From assembly GCA_017446685.1 (NCBI GenBank), contig JAFSQI010000114.1, positions 1 through 56,867 of the forward strand: a stretch of 56,867 nucleotides of DNA. Reading direction: 5' to 3'. Source of the stretch: Butyrivibrio sp. GTDB taxonomy: Bacteria > Bacillota > Clostridia > Lachnospirales > Lachnospiraceae. A program made the translations under genes and the position numbers. Below are positions 1 to 7,868 of this stretch, piece by piece (the first letter of the stretch is position 1; the number at the start of each line of letters is the position of its first letter). The notes under the pieces were generated by a model that saw only the letters and a list, made by a program, of their open reading frames with translations, ran no database searches and had not been told where the DNA came from.

Positions 1-12
1 ACTCTCACGTTT
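1..12 (-). rRNA. rrs: 16S rRNA, extreme 5' end (continues off the left edge)
   Basis: Read on the minus strand, the window ends in GTGAGAGT. This matches the start of bacterial 16S rRNA, where the next bases would be TTGATC followed by CTGGCTCAG. By alignment to the E. coli 5' end, about 12 nt of mature rRNA are inside the window. The call rests on this short match together with the typical tandem promoters and leader behind it. The rest of the gene is outside the window. Confidence 0.7.
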
Positions 13-166
13 AAATGTTTTAAGTTTGATCCGGTCAAAACTTAAGCTTGGCTTTTGTTCTGTCCGTTAATTTACTTTTTGTTCTGAATAATTCTCTTGG
101 AATTTTTCAGGGTTGCATTACTGTTTATTTGTCAATGTGCTTTGCTGTTGTGTTCTCAGCAGCAAC
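13..166 (-). other. rRNA operon leader
   Basis: This is the transcribed spacer between promoter P2 and the 16S start. It contains a boxA-like stretch (GCACATTGACAA on the minus strand, about 126-137). Close to the mature 5' end is an imperfect inverted repeat, AAGTTT...AAACTT, of the kind used in rRNA processing stems. A 72-codon open frame on the plus strand (48-266) is a chance reading of this region. Antitermination and processing roles are inferred from known rRNA leaders. Confidence 0.65.
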
Positions 167-172
167 TCGTTT

Positions 173-201
173 AGTATATCGCAGCTTTGAACTTCTGTCA
201 A
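173..201 (-). promoter_or_regulatory. rRNA promoter P2
   Basis: On the minus strand the -35 box TTGACA (201-196) and the -10 box TATACT (178-173) are separated by exactly 17 bp. An A-rich, UP-element-like tract lies upstream. Transcription would begin near position 166 and run left into 16S rRNA. Confidence 0.85.
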
Positions 202-290
202 CATCTTTTTTAATTTTTTTCGTGCTTTCAAACTTAATTTCAAGATTCATTCCTTTTTTCACTTAAGCTTGTCCGCAACGGGTAAGTAAT

Positions 291-319
291 ACTATAGCAC
301 CACTTTTTTTATAATGCAA
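291..319 (-). promoter_or_regulatory. rRNA promoter P1
   Basis: A second minus-strand promoter has -35 TTGCAT (319-314) and -10 TATAGT (296-291), with 17 bp between them. It lies about 118 bp upstream of P2. Tandem P1/P2 promoters are common for rRNA operons. It sits directly after the stop codon of the CvpA-like gene. Confidence 0.65.
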
Positions 320-330
320 GAAATTTTTTG

Positions 331-795
331 TTATTTTTTTAAAATTTTTTCTATCCAACCAAACAATTGTGTAAATGTCGCCAGCACAGGCTCTTTTATT
401 TCTATATCTGTAGCATATTCAATAAGGAGAATTATCATTATTGCTTCTATTATCCCAATAACTGCTCCCAAAAATCTGTCTACATTCCCAATTATTGGAA
501 TATTTTTTATTCGGCGCAAAGCATCTGCTAATGCAGTCATGATCTTGTACACCGCAAATGCAACAACAAGATATCCTATTTTAGGAAGGACATTACCAAG
601 ATTGACAGTAATTATATTATTCACAAGATTTATTGAATAATACACCGCAAAAAAAGCTGCAATAACAGCAATAAGACCTGCTGCTTCCGCAAACAGGCCG
701 TTTTCCATACCATATGACATTCTCCACAGAAATAAACAAACTACTACAATTGTCATGATAATCTGTGTAATATTTAAACCGGCAAATGTTAACAA
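331..795 (-). CDS. CvpA family membrane protein
   Basis: This 154-residue protein is almost entirely hydrophobic, with four predicted membrane segments. It has the glycine-rich signature of the CvpA/colicin V production family near residues 105-120 (VDRFLGAVIGIIEA). Members are small inner-membrane proteins whose biochemical role is unsettled; they are linked to envelope stress tolerance and, in E. coli, to colicin V production. The start is a TTG codon, preceded by GGGG 12 nt after the stop of the upstream DUF5711 gene, so the two are probably co-transcribed. No terminator is visible between its stop and the rRNA promoters. The family call is from sequence pattern and could be wrong at subfamily level. 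Confidence 0.75.
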   Translation of the reverse strand: MLTFAGLNITQIIMTIVVVCLFLWRMSYGMENGLFAEAAGLIAVIAAFFAVYYSINLVNNIITVNLGNVLPKIGYLVVAFAVYKIMTALADALRRIKNIPIIGNVDRFLGAVIGIIEAIMIILLIEYATDIEIKEPVLATFTQLFGWIEKILKK

Positions 796-807
796 ACTAA
801 TACCCCA

Positions 808-2034
808 TCACTTTAAATTCATTGTTTCTATATAACTTGACGTAACCAGCGTAAATCTGCTTCTGAGATTTGTCGGTATTACCGCTTTTACAGCTTCTGT
901 AAATGTTCCCGCATATTTATCATGTCCCGACATGTCTTTGATGATACATTCGTCATCGTTATATATGATTATCTGCCTATCACCAAATATTATTTCAGAA
1001 TAATCCAAATCAAAGTACGTTACCAATGACAAATCCCCGGAAGTATTATATATCTGTAGTCTGTAATCGCCATCTTCTGTACTGTTTGCAAATACCAGCC
1101 CAACGTAAGACTCGTTATAATATATAGATCTGATTTCTTCATCTCCAAGTAGATTTTCGGCTTCACTGACAGGCTTTTGATCTCCTGTATAAAACATTAT
1201 TCTATCATTAGATACCGCAAATGCTGTACTTGAATTCATAAATTGTACATAAGGAACCACAACTCCCGGATAATCATATCCGCTGGCATAGTTATCAATT
1301 GAGTTCTGACCAACCGATCCGAAGTTAAAAAATGCAACACTTGTTTTAAGACTTCCTTCTTCCGGATAGAGATATGATACACACAGAAGCTCTGCGTTAG
1401 GTGACAAGCTTATACTTATCGGATATCCACTATCTTTCATAGTTGTCTTAAAATTTGCAAGAACATTTCCTGTTGAATCATATAAATAAATCCAGGTTAC
1501 ATCTGTTCCATCCAATACTGCAGCAACTACTCCCTGCGATGATACGCAAAAATTTCTGATTGGAAGATTCGTATCAACAGTTCCCATCGCTCCGGCAATA
1601 TTACTTACATAGATGTTATGACCATTATAATCTCCGATAGCTATTATATTTCCGGATGTGTGTGCAATCGGATTTTGCATTTCGTAGGTCTGATTCCATA
1701 ATTGTTTTCCACCTGCATCCAGACAACTTACGCCATCCTTACTGTATTGGATGACATATCCGCTTAAGCCTATTATTTTAGAATCCATTCCGTTCGATAT
1801 ATTGGAATCTATTGTTATGACCGCCTCTGAAAATTGCTTGTCTCGCCAACTTACATATATAGCAGATATAACTATAACTACTGCCGAAATAATACCTATT
1901 GTTCTAAAAAAAACACGTAACTTGTGATTACGTATTTTTTCTTTATAGGAGGCTGACTTAACCGGACTTTGCTCGTAGTCAACACCATTATTCAGTTTTT
2001 TGGCATAATCTGTAAAATCTCTTACTTCAGCCAA
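808..2034 (-). CDS. DUF5711 family membrane-anchored beta-propeller-like protein
   Basis: The 408-residue protein has a cytoplasmic N-terminus of about 40 basic/polar residues and one membrane segment (about 43-63). A long extracellular part rich in short beta strands and aromatic residues follows. Its repeated strand pattern (for example YVIQYSKDG, IIAIGDYNG, IYLYDSTGN) resembles a WD40/PQQ-type propeller. Family DUF5711 has no assigned function. The start is TTG, supported by GGGAGG six bases upstream. It lies between galM (25 nt gap) and the CvpA-like gene (12 nt gap) on the same strand, so it probably belongs to their transcript. A surface sensor or scaffold role would be a guess. Confidence 0.75.
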   Translation of the reverse strand: MAEVRDFTDYAKKLNNGVDYEQSPVKSASYKEKIRNHKLRVFFRTIGIISAVVIVISAIYVSWRDKQFSEAVITIDSNISNGMDSKIIGLSGYVIQYSKDGVSCLDAGGKQLWNQTYEMQNPIAHTSGNIIAIGDYNGHNIYVSNIAGAMGTVDTNLPIRNFCVSSQGVVAAVLDGTDVTWIYLYDSTGNVLANFKTTMKDSGYPISISLSPNAELLCVSYLYPEEGSLKTSVAFFNFGSVGQNSIDNYASGYDYPGVVVPYVQFMNSSTAFAVSNDRIMFYTGDQKPVSEAENLLGDEEIRSIYYNESYVGLVFANSTEDGDYRLQIYNTSGDLSLVTYFDLDYSEIIFGDRQIIIYNDDECIIKDMSGHDKYAGTFTEAVKAVIPTNLRSRFTLVTSSYIETMNLK

Positions 2035-2059
2035 GTCAATCCTCCCTTAAATATTCAAA

Positions 2060-3103
2060 TTATTTGAACTGATATACTGTTACACAGTCATATTCTCTGT
2101 CAGGTCCAAAAATCGGATCAGGGAAACCTTCCTGATTAACTGAGTTTGGATAATACTGAGTTTCAAGACAGAATCCATCTCTTGGCTTGTACTGTGTATT
2201 TTCTTTTCCTTCTTTGCTCTTTAAGAAGTTTCCTACATAGAGCTGTACTCCGGGTAATGTTGTATAACATTTTAATGTTATTCCCGTATCAGGTGACTGT
2301 GCAACGGCAGCCTCTCTAAGCTTTCCTTCTTCCCCATCAACGCAGAAGTTATGATCATATCCACCTACGCACTGAAGCTGCTCATCATTTGCTTCTATAT
2401 CACGACCTATTGTTTTTTCTGTGGTAAAATCGAATACTGTTCCTTTAACATCCTGCAGTTCACCCGTTGGAATAGCAGCAGAATCAATAACAGGTGTAAA
2501 CTTCGATGCATTTAATTTGAGTGTATGTCCAAGGATGCTTCCTGATGCGTGGCCTCCAAGATTGAAATATACATGGTTAGTCATATTGATCAGTGTCTTT
2601 GCATCACTTGTTGCATGATAATGCAGTTCAAAATTATTGTCATCATCCAATGAATATGTCAGTGAAAAAACTCTGTTTCCTGAAAATCCCATATCTCCAT
2701 CATCGGATTTAAGTGAAAATTTTACATAATTCTCGCCTTCTTCTGCATCCCAGATTCTCTTGTGAAATCCATTCTGCATATCTGTATGAAGGTTATTGGG
2801 TCCATCATTTACAGGAAGGTTAAATTCTTTTCCATCTATTGAATATTTCGCGTTGGCAATTCTGTTGGCTGTAGGACCTACAGTTGAGCCAAGGAAGCAA
2901 TCATTATCAAAATATGCCTTAGCATCGTCATAGCCAAGTACAACGTCTACTTTTTTTCCATCCTTATCGGGAACAAAAATATTTTTAATAGTACAACCAT
3001 AGTTAAGAACCACTGCTTCAACACCATTATTGTTAGTCAGGTGATATGCATAGATAGGCTCCGCATTTTTTGTCTCCCCAAACAATACTTTTTTTAATGC
3101 CAT
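2060..3103 (-). CDS. galM: Aldose 1-epimerase (galactose mutarotase)
   Basis: This enzyme interconverts alpha and beta anomers of galactose, glucose and related sugars. The 347-residue length is normal for the family and there is no signal peptide, so it is cytoplasmic. Visible signatures are NLHTD with FHKRIWDAEE (substrate-binding region), TNHVYFNLGGH (catalytic acid histidine), GYDHNF, and the C-terminal FCLETQYYPNS holding the catalytic glutamate. The ATG follows AAGGAGGATTAAGTA. It sits 32 nt after recR and 25 nt before the DUF5711 gene. It may serve the galactosidase and arabinofuranosidase products made elsewhere in this window, though its operon context is housekeeping. Confidence 0.95.
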   Translation of the reverse strand: MALKKVLFGETKNAEPIYAYHLTNNNGVEAVVLNYGCTIKNIFVPDKDGKKVDVVLGYDDAKAYFDNDCFLGSTVGPTANRIANAKYSIDGKEFNLPVNDGPNNLHTDMQNGFHKRIWDAEEGENYVKFSLKSDDGDMGFSGNRVFSLTYSLDDDNNFELHYHATSDAKTLINMTNHVYFNLGGHASGSILGHTLKLNASKFTPVIDSAAIPTGELQDVKGTVFDFTTEKTIGRDIEANDEQLQCVGGYDHNFCVDGEEGKLREAAVAQSPDTGITLKCYTTLPGVQLYVGNFLKSKEGKENTQYKPRDGFCLETQYYPNSVNQEGFPDPIFGPDREYDCVTVYQFK

Positions 3104-3135
3104 TACTTAATCCTCCTTATGATTGACGCAAAAGT

Positions 3136-3735
3136 TTATAATTCAGTTCTTCCCTCAAGCGCTCTAAGAAGAGTAACTTCGTCTATGTATTCAAGATCTC
3201 CTCCAACAGGAACACCACTTGCTATTCTGGTAACCTTGATTCCAGTAGGTTTGATAAGCTTACTGATATACATAGCTGTAGTCTCGCCCTCAAGGCTTGA
3301 ATTGGTTGCAACAATGACTTCATCAACTTCTTCTGTCTGCAGGCGCTTCATGAGCTCTGAAAGTCTGATATCTCCCGGGCCTATTCCCATCATCGGTGAA
3401 ATAGCCCCATGTAAAACATGATACACTCCTTCAAACTTTCCGGTCTTCTCATATGCTGCTAAATCTCTTGCGTTTTCTACAACCATAATAGTTTTGTGAT
3501 CACGACTTTGATTGCTGCATATCGGGCAAATATCATCATCCGTCAAAGTACAACATTCCTTACAATAGTGCACGTTTTCTCTGGCATCAACTATAGCATT
3601 TGCCAGCTTATGAACTCTGTCTTTTGGAAGGCCAATCAAATAAAAAGCAAGTCTTTGCGCGGATTTCCCCCCAATTCCGGGAAGAGAAGAAAGTTCATCA
3701 ATCAGTCGGTTAATATGTCCGCTGTAAAGCTCCAT
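3136..3735 (-). CDS. recR: Recombination mediator protein RecR
   Basis: RecR acts with RecF and RecO to load RecA at single-stranded gaps. The 199-residue protein shows the family order: an N-terminal helix-hairpin-helix (LSSLPGIGGKSAQRLAF, about 16-32), a four-cysteine zinc finger (CKECC...CPIC, about 57-72), a Toprim domain beginning IMVVENARDL, and a C-terminal segment ending in LLRALEGRTEL. Its ATG overlaps the TGA of ybaB (TGATG), indicating translational coupling. The dnaX-ybaB-recR order is one of the most conserved bacterial clusters and confirms the call. Confidence 0.97.
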   Translation of the reverse strand: MELYSGHINRLIDELSSLPGIGGKSAQRLAFYLIGLPKDRVHKLANAIVDARENVHYCKECCTLTDDDICPICSNQSRDHKTIMVVENARDLAAYEKTGKFEGVYHVLHGAISPMMGIGPGDIRLSELMKRLQTEEVDEVIVATNSSLEGETTAMYISKLIKPTGIKVTRIASGVPVGGDLEYIDEVTLLRALEGRTEL

Positions 3736-4082
3736 CAGAAAGGAAATCCTCCGCCAAGGCCACCGGTCATCTTGCTCATCATAGCTCCACTGGCTTCATC
3801 TGCCTGCTTCATTGCTTCATTGACTGCTGCAACAATCATATCCTGAAGCATTTCAACATCATCAGGATCAACCGCATCCGGTGAAATGGTAACTGACTTA
3901 AGTGTCTTATTTCCGAAAACTGTAGCTTCAACTGCTCCGCCGCCTGCTTTTGCTGTAAATTCCTTTGTTTCAAGTTCCTTCTGGCTCTCTTCCATCTGTC
4001 TTTGCATTCTCTGAGCCTGCTTCATTAGATTACTCATGTTACCGGGCATTCCGCCACCCGGAAATCCACCTCTTTTTGCCAT
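3735..4082 (-). CDS. YbaB/EbfC family nucleoid-associated protein
   Basis: The 115-residue protein has a glycine/methionine-rich N-terminus and then the typical amphipathic helix MKQAQRMQRQMEESQKEL. The central strand block includes GGGAVEATVFGNKTL and the C-terminus is glycine-rich. The family forms dimers that bind DNA as nucleoid-associated proteins. Its stop overlaps the recR start. It lies downstream of dnaX with a 70-nt gap that holds no evident terminator. Confidence 0.95.
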   Translation of the reverse strand: MAKRGGFPGGGMPGNMSNLMKQAQRMQRQMEESQKELETKEFTAKAGGGAVEATVFGNKTLKSVTISPDAVDPDDVEMLQDMIVAAVNEAMKQADEASGAMMSKMTGGLGGGFPF

Positions 4083-4152
4083 TTTAATTCTCCTTTGTAA
4101 AAAAATATATCCGAATGAATATGTAATTTTCAGTAAACAAATTTTACTATAA

Positions 4153-5739
4153 TCACTCCTCAGTTACTATATCAAAATTTATAGCCTGAAGGTTAACATA
4201 ATTTTCCTCAAACACCTGCTGAGGTTCAAGATACCTTGTTTCAAATTCTACATGTTTGCCAATTGCATCGTCCAAAAATGTCTGAAGTTCCTCAAATGAA
4301 TCCCCTTTTGAGTATTTCTCCGTCAATTGTCTGTTTTCAAAAACAATCTGCAAAATGTCTCCGTTTCCGAGACTTAGTTTTGCTCGCTGAAGATATGTCT
4401 TCATGGGATTCTCCATGCGCATTAAGAGCCTTGGCCATTCGCTTACAATTCTTTTTATATCATCCGGAACTGCCCTGTCCAAAGTTTTCTTTTCTTTGGG
4501 AGCTCTTACCGCTCCACCCTGAAATGCGCCGGGAGCAGCCGAAACTGCAACCTGTCCGGATTGGATTCCCTTTAGAAGCTTGGAATTTTCCTCATCATGC
4601 TGTTCAAGAATTCTAAGTCTGTCTTCAAAAGCACCCTCAGCATTTTCCATCTGTGGCTTACACACTTTTATTAGCGTGATTTCTATCAAAATACGCTTTT
4701 GCGAAGCATATCTTATCTGCGATGACAACTCGGAAAAAATTCTGATATATCTTAAAATTGTTTCTGTATCTGCTTGACTCGCCTGTTCTTTTAACGAAGC
4801 AAGATTATCAGTTGATATGTCTATTACATCCTCCATCTGGTCAGAAGCCTGCACCAGCATCAAATTGCGCAAATACCAAACAAAATCATTTACAAACTGT
4901 GACAGTTCGCGACCCTGAATAACAATATCAGACAGAAGCGTAAGTGCAGCATTAACATCCTGTTTGTACAGAGCAGAAAAAAGTCTGTTAAAAACTTCAG
5001 TATCAACTGCTCCTAAAACACCAAGAACTTTATCATAAGTCAGTTCTTCTCCATAATTGAAAGCAATGCACTGATCCAATAGAGATAACGAATCTCTCAT
5101 AGAACCATCTGCTGCCTTTGCAACATATCGTAATGCTTTTTCTTCTACTTTGATACCTTCAGCATCAACAACTTCTCTAAGTCTTGCCTCTATTGTATCG
5201 ATGGTTATTCTGTGAAAATCATATCTCTGACATCTTGAAAGTATAGTAATCGGGAGTTTTTGAACTTCCGTAGTTGCCAATATAAAAATAACATAAGACG
5301 GTGGTTCTTCCAATGTTTTCAAAAGTGCATTGAACGCACCTGTAGAAAGCATATGAACCTCGTCAATTATATAAACTTTCTTTTTTCCTCTTGTAGGTGA
5401 ATAAGAGACTTCGTCTATGATTTCTCTGACGTTATCCACACCATTATTGGAAGCAGCATCAATCTCAATAACATTCATACTGTTGCCTGCAGCAATTTCT
5501 TTGCACATTGCACATTCGCCGCACGGACTTCCATCAACCGGATTCTCACAATTTACTGCCCTCGCAAGAATCTTTGCAACAGAAGTCTTACCTGTTCCAC
5601 GGGTTCCGCAGAACAGGTAAGCATGTCCAACTCTATCTGATTTGATCTGATTCTTAAGTGTGGTTACTATATGATCCTGGCCTTTGACATCCTCAAAGAC
5701 CGGTGGTCTGAATTTTCTGTAAAGTGCCACGTAACTCAT
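4153..5739 (-). CDS. dnaX: DNA polymerase III subunits gamma and tau
   Basis: This is the clamp-loader ATPase of the replicative polymerase. From the chosen start the protein is 528 residues. It opens with MSYVALYRKFRPPVFEDVKGQ, has the Walker A motif GTRGTGKTS (about 45-53), a four-cysteine zinc module (C-x8-C-x2-C-x2-C around 64-79), Walker B IIDEVHML and sensor 1 LATTE. A longer frame extends upstream to 5814, but the ATG at 5739 is preceded by TTGGAG at suitable spacing and matches the conserved N-terminus. The C-terminal part (after about 370) is the less conserved tau-like region. No clear frameshift slippery site for a separate gamma form was seen. Confidence 0.96.
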   Translation of the reverse strand: MSYVALYRKFRPPVFEDVKGQDHIVTTLKNQIKSDRVGHAYLFCGTRGTGKTSVAKILARAVNCENPVDGSPCGECAMCKEIAAGNSMNVIEIDAASNNGVDNVREIIDEVSYSPTRGKKKVYIIDEVHMLSTGAFNALLKTLEEPPSYVIFILATTEVQKLPITILSRCQRYDFHRITIDTIEARLREVVDAEGIKVEEKALRYVAKAADGSMRDSLSLLDQCIAFNYGEELTYDKVLGVLGAVDTEVFNRLFSALYKQDVNAALTLLSDIVIQGRELSQFVNDFVWYLRNLMLVQASDQMEDVIDISTDNLASLKEQASQADTETILRYIRIFSELSSQIRYASQKRILIEITLIKVCKPQMENAEGAFEDRLRILEQHDEENSKLLKGIQSGQVAVSAAPGAFQGGAVRAPKEKKTLDRAVPDDIKRIVSEWPRLLMRMENPMKTYLQRAKLSLGNGDILQIVFENRQLTEKYSKGDSFEELQTFLDDAIGKHVEFETRYLEPQQVFEENYVNLQAINFDIVTEE

Positions 5740-5851
5740 GCAAAAATACTCCAACAAAACATAATTACTGCATTTTTGTACCACTAAACGCACAATACCA
5801 AGATCAATATGCACGTATTTGTCTAAGCAGTAACTTCTTTAAATCAAATAT

Positions 5852-6925
5852 TTAATCCCCAAAGCATACTCCAAGCATCTTGGCTTCCTTGATGATGTTC
5901 GCATCCGGTGAAACATATTTAAGCTTGCCGGCAATGTCAGAAAGAGGAACTTTGACTATCTCTCTGTTCTTGTAAGCAACCATATTTCCATATTCTTTGT
6001 TGAGAATCAGCTTACCTGCCTCTGCACCAAGTCTTGATGCAAATACTCTGTCATAAGGATCAGGAGCTCCACCCCTTTGCATATGCCCCGGAACTGTAAC
6101 TCTTACCTCATGACCTGTTCTCTTTTGTATTGCCTCGGCAATTTCATACGAAACAGAAGGATATTTGGAGTTAGCCAGTTTTTCCTTATATTCTTTCTTG
6201 GAAAGCTTGGAATCCTTCTTGGAAATAGCACCTTCTGCCACTGCTATAATGGTAAATCTGCTGCCTCGCTTATCTCTTGCTTCAATTGCTTCACAAACTT
6301 TATCTATATCATAAGGTATTTCCGGAATAAGGATAACATCAGCGCCACCTGCCATTCCGGCATTGAGCGTAAGCCATCCTACCTTATGCCCCATAACTTC
6401 GATTATAAAAACACGTCCATGAGAATCAGCTGTGGTATGAATATTATCAATTACACCTGTTGCTACATCAACTGCACTTTGGAAACCGAATGTCATATCT
6501 GTTCCCCAAAGGTCATTGTCTATAGTCTTTGGAAGAGATACCACATTAAGCCCTTCTTCACTAAGAAGATTGGCTGTCTTTTGTGATCCGTTACCACCAA
6601 GCACTACAAGACAGTCAAGCTGCAGCTTATAATAATTCTGCTTCATAGCCTCAACTTTATCAAGTCCGTTTTCATCAGGCTCCCTAATTGTCTTAAACGG
6701 TGTTCGGGAGCTTCCAAGAATGGTGCCTCCCTTTGTCAGTATACCTGAAAAATCATGTGAAGTAAGCATACGGAAGTCGCCATAAATAAGACCTTTATAA
6801 CCATTCTTAAACCCGTAGAACTCAACGTCTTCTCCGCTGTGCGCAATACACTTAACAACTCCGCGCATTGCCGCATTCAAAGCCTGACAGTCACCGCCAC
6901 TAGTCAACATACCAATTCTCATCAT
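5852..6925 (-). CDS. pfkA: 6-phosphofructokinase, mixed ATP/PPi-type active site
   Basis: The enzyme phosphorylates fructose 6-phosphate in glycolysis. The 357-residue protein begins MMRIGMLTSGGDC. It has GGNGS (110-114) where ATP enzymes have GGDGS, catalytic PKTIDND (132-138), the effector/substrate stretch EVMGHKVGWLTL, and GHMQRGGAPDPYDR. Two residues are used to judge the phosphate donor: glycine in GGNGS (ATP-like), and lysine in PKTIDND, where ATP enzymes have glycine and PPi enzymes lysine. The donor therefore cannot be assigned by sequence alone. The start was moved inward from 6973 because AAAGGAGG precedes this ATG. A strong promoter lies at 6982-7010. Confidence 0.92.
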   Translation of the reverse strand: MMRIGMLTSGGDCQALNAAMRGVVKCIAHSGEDVEFYGFKNGYKGLIYGDFRMLTSHDFSGILTKGGTILGSSRTPFKTIREPDENGLDKVEAMKQNYYKLQLDCLVVLGGNGSQKTANLLSEEGLNVVSLPKTIDNDLWGTDMTFGFQSAVDVATGVIDNIHTTADSHGRVFIIEVMGHKVGWLTLNAGMAGGADVILIPEIPYDIDKVCEAIEARDKRGSRFTIIAVAEGAISKKDSKLSKKEYKEKLANSKYPSVSYEIAEAIQKRTGHEVRVTVPGHMQRGGAPDPYDRVFASRLGAEAGKLILNKEYGNMVAYKNREIVKVPLSDIAGKLKYVSPDANIIKEAKMLGVCFGD

Positions 6926-6981
6926 TGTGAATAGGCCTCCTTTGAATAAAAAAGCTATTTTGTAAACGCACACTACTGTTA

Positions 6982-7010
6982 ATTATACAAAATTATAAAG
7001 TCCCTGCCAA
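6982..7010 (-). promoter_or_regulatory. Promoter of pfkA
   Basis: On the minus strand, -35 TTGGCA (7010-7005) and a perfect -10 TATAAT (6987-6982) are 17 bp apart. Transcription would start near 6975, giving a leader of about 50 nt to the pfkA ATG at 6925. Confidence 0.8.
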
Positions 7011-7019
7011 GTAATCCGG

Positions 7020-7048
7020 TTGACGCAGAATCATAAAAAAAGTATAAT
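7020..7048 (+). promoter_or_regulatory. Promoter of tRNA-Ser
   Basis: -35 TTGACG (7020-7025) and -10 TATAAT (7043-7048) are 17 bp apart. The expected start near 7055 lies about 40 nt before the tRNA. It is back to back with the pfkA promoter. Confidence 0.8.
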
Positions 7049-7094
7049 AAATTCTTGGTTATGAACTAAAACAAAAAATAACTGTCAAGCATAT

Positions 7095-7183
7095 GGAGTT
7101 GTACCCAAGTGGTTGAAGGGTCCGGATTCGAAATCCGGTAGGTCGGTTCGTCCGGCGCAGGGGTTCAAATCCCCTCAACTCCG
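7095..7183 (+). tRNA. tRNA-Ser (anticodon CGA)
   Basis: An 89-nt class II tRNA. The acceptor stem is GGAGTTG/CAACTCC. The anticodon arm is CCGGA-TTCGAAA-TCCGG, with anticodon CGA reading UCG. It has a long serine-type variable arm and a T arm AGGGG-TTCAAAT-CCCCT. The discriminator is G and no CCA is encoded. It is a single-gene unit with its own promoter and terminator. Confidence 0.96.
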
Positions 7184-7208
7184 TTTCCTAATACCATATA
7201 TTTATTTG

Positions 7209-7247
7209 AGTTGCCTTGAAAAACAATAATTCAGGCAACTTTTTTTA
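7209..7247 (+). terminator. Terminator after tRNA-Ser
   Basis: An 8-bp stem AGTTGCCT/AGGCAACT (7209-7216 and 7233-7240) with a 16-nt loop is followed by a run of T residues. It ends the tRNA transcript and separates it from the next plus-strand gene. Confidence 0.8.
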
Positions 7248-7306
7248 TTTGTTTTATCGTCAATAATGTCATTTTAATATATAATATTATTAAGAGGACA
7301 ATTAAA

Positions 7307-7720
7307 ATGCTTAAAACTTGTTTTTTATGTAAAAGATTATTTGACGATTATCTGGACACCAATTCCATGTGTCCTGACTGCAGATCCAAGGAAGAAGCTT
7401 TGCTTAGAGAGGTTAAAGACTATCTCTGGAATAATCCGGGTACTACAGAAGCAAAACTAAACGAAATCTTTAATGTTCCGAGTGGACAGATCAACAAATG
7501 GCTCAGAGACGGAAGATTAGAGCTCACTCCTGATTCTGCCATCAAGCTTCGCTGTACCAGATGCGGAAGCATGATTCTCTCCGGGAAATACTGCAACGAC
7601 TGCGCTGACCGTATAAAAGACGGTTTCAACAAATCGCTTGCCCCAAAGGAAATTTCTTCAATTGTGCTCAAAGATCCTGAAGAAAAAAACAGTAAAATGC
7701 ATTTTATTAGAAAAGAGTAG
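7307..7720 (+). CDS. YvyF-like zinc-ribbon/helix-turn-helix protein
   Basis: The 137-residue protein has an N-terminal zinc ribbon (CFLCKRL...CPDC, cysteines near 5, 8, 24 and 27). A helix-turn-helix-like stretch (EAKLNEIFNVPSGQINKWLRDGRLEL) follows, then a second zinc ribbon (CTRCGS...CNDC). This is the layout of the YvyF/TIGR03826 family, which in Bacillus lies in the flagellar/flgM region. Here no flagellar gene is adjacent. The ATG follows AAGAGGAC. A TATAAT at 7280-7285 may be its -10, but no good -35 is seen. A regulatory role is inferred from family architecture. Confidence 0.75.
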   Translation: MLKTCFLCKRLFDDYLDTNSMCPDCRSKEEALLREVKDYLWNNPGTTEAKLNEIFNVPSGQINKWLRDGRLELTPDSAIKLRCTRCGSMILSGKYCNDCADRIKDGFNKSLAPKEISSIVLKDPEEKNSKMHFIRKE

Positions 7721-7868
7721 TCTTTTTTAGGGGCAATTCTGTTCAAAAATATTAATAAATTGGTCACACTTTTTTCGATGATGCTATGATATGATTGATT
7801 CTGTAGTGTTTTAGGGCTTTTTGAATTATTTTCAATTAGTTAATTACCAATTATATCAGGAGGTTTCC

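Noticed and set aside
48-266. A 72-codon plus-strand frame at the left edge
   Set aside because: It lies wholly in the rRNA leader and promoter P2, has no ribosome site, and its hydrophobic translation is what T-rich leader DNA gives by chance.
5740-5851. A small SRP RNA gene upstream of dnaX, a common location in Firmicutes
   Set aside because: The 112-nt gap shows no GC-rich helix or GNAR loop of an SRP Alu or S domain; only weak promoter-like sequence is seen.
6077-6586. A 169-codon plus-strand frame opposite pfkA
   Set aside because: It is antisense to a well-conserved enzyme, starts without a ribosome site, and its cysteine/histidine-rich translation has no family pattern.
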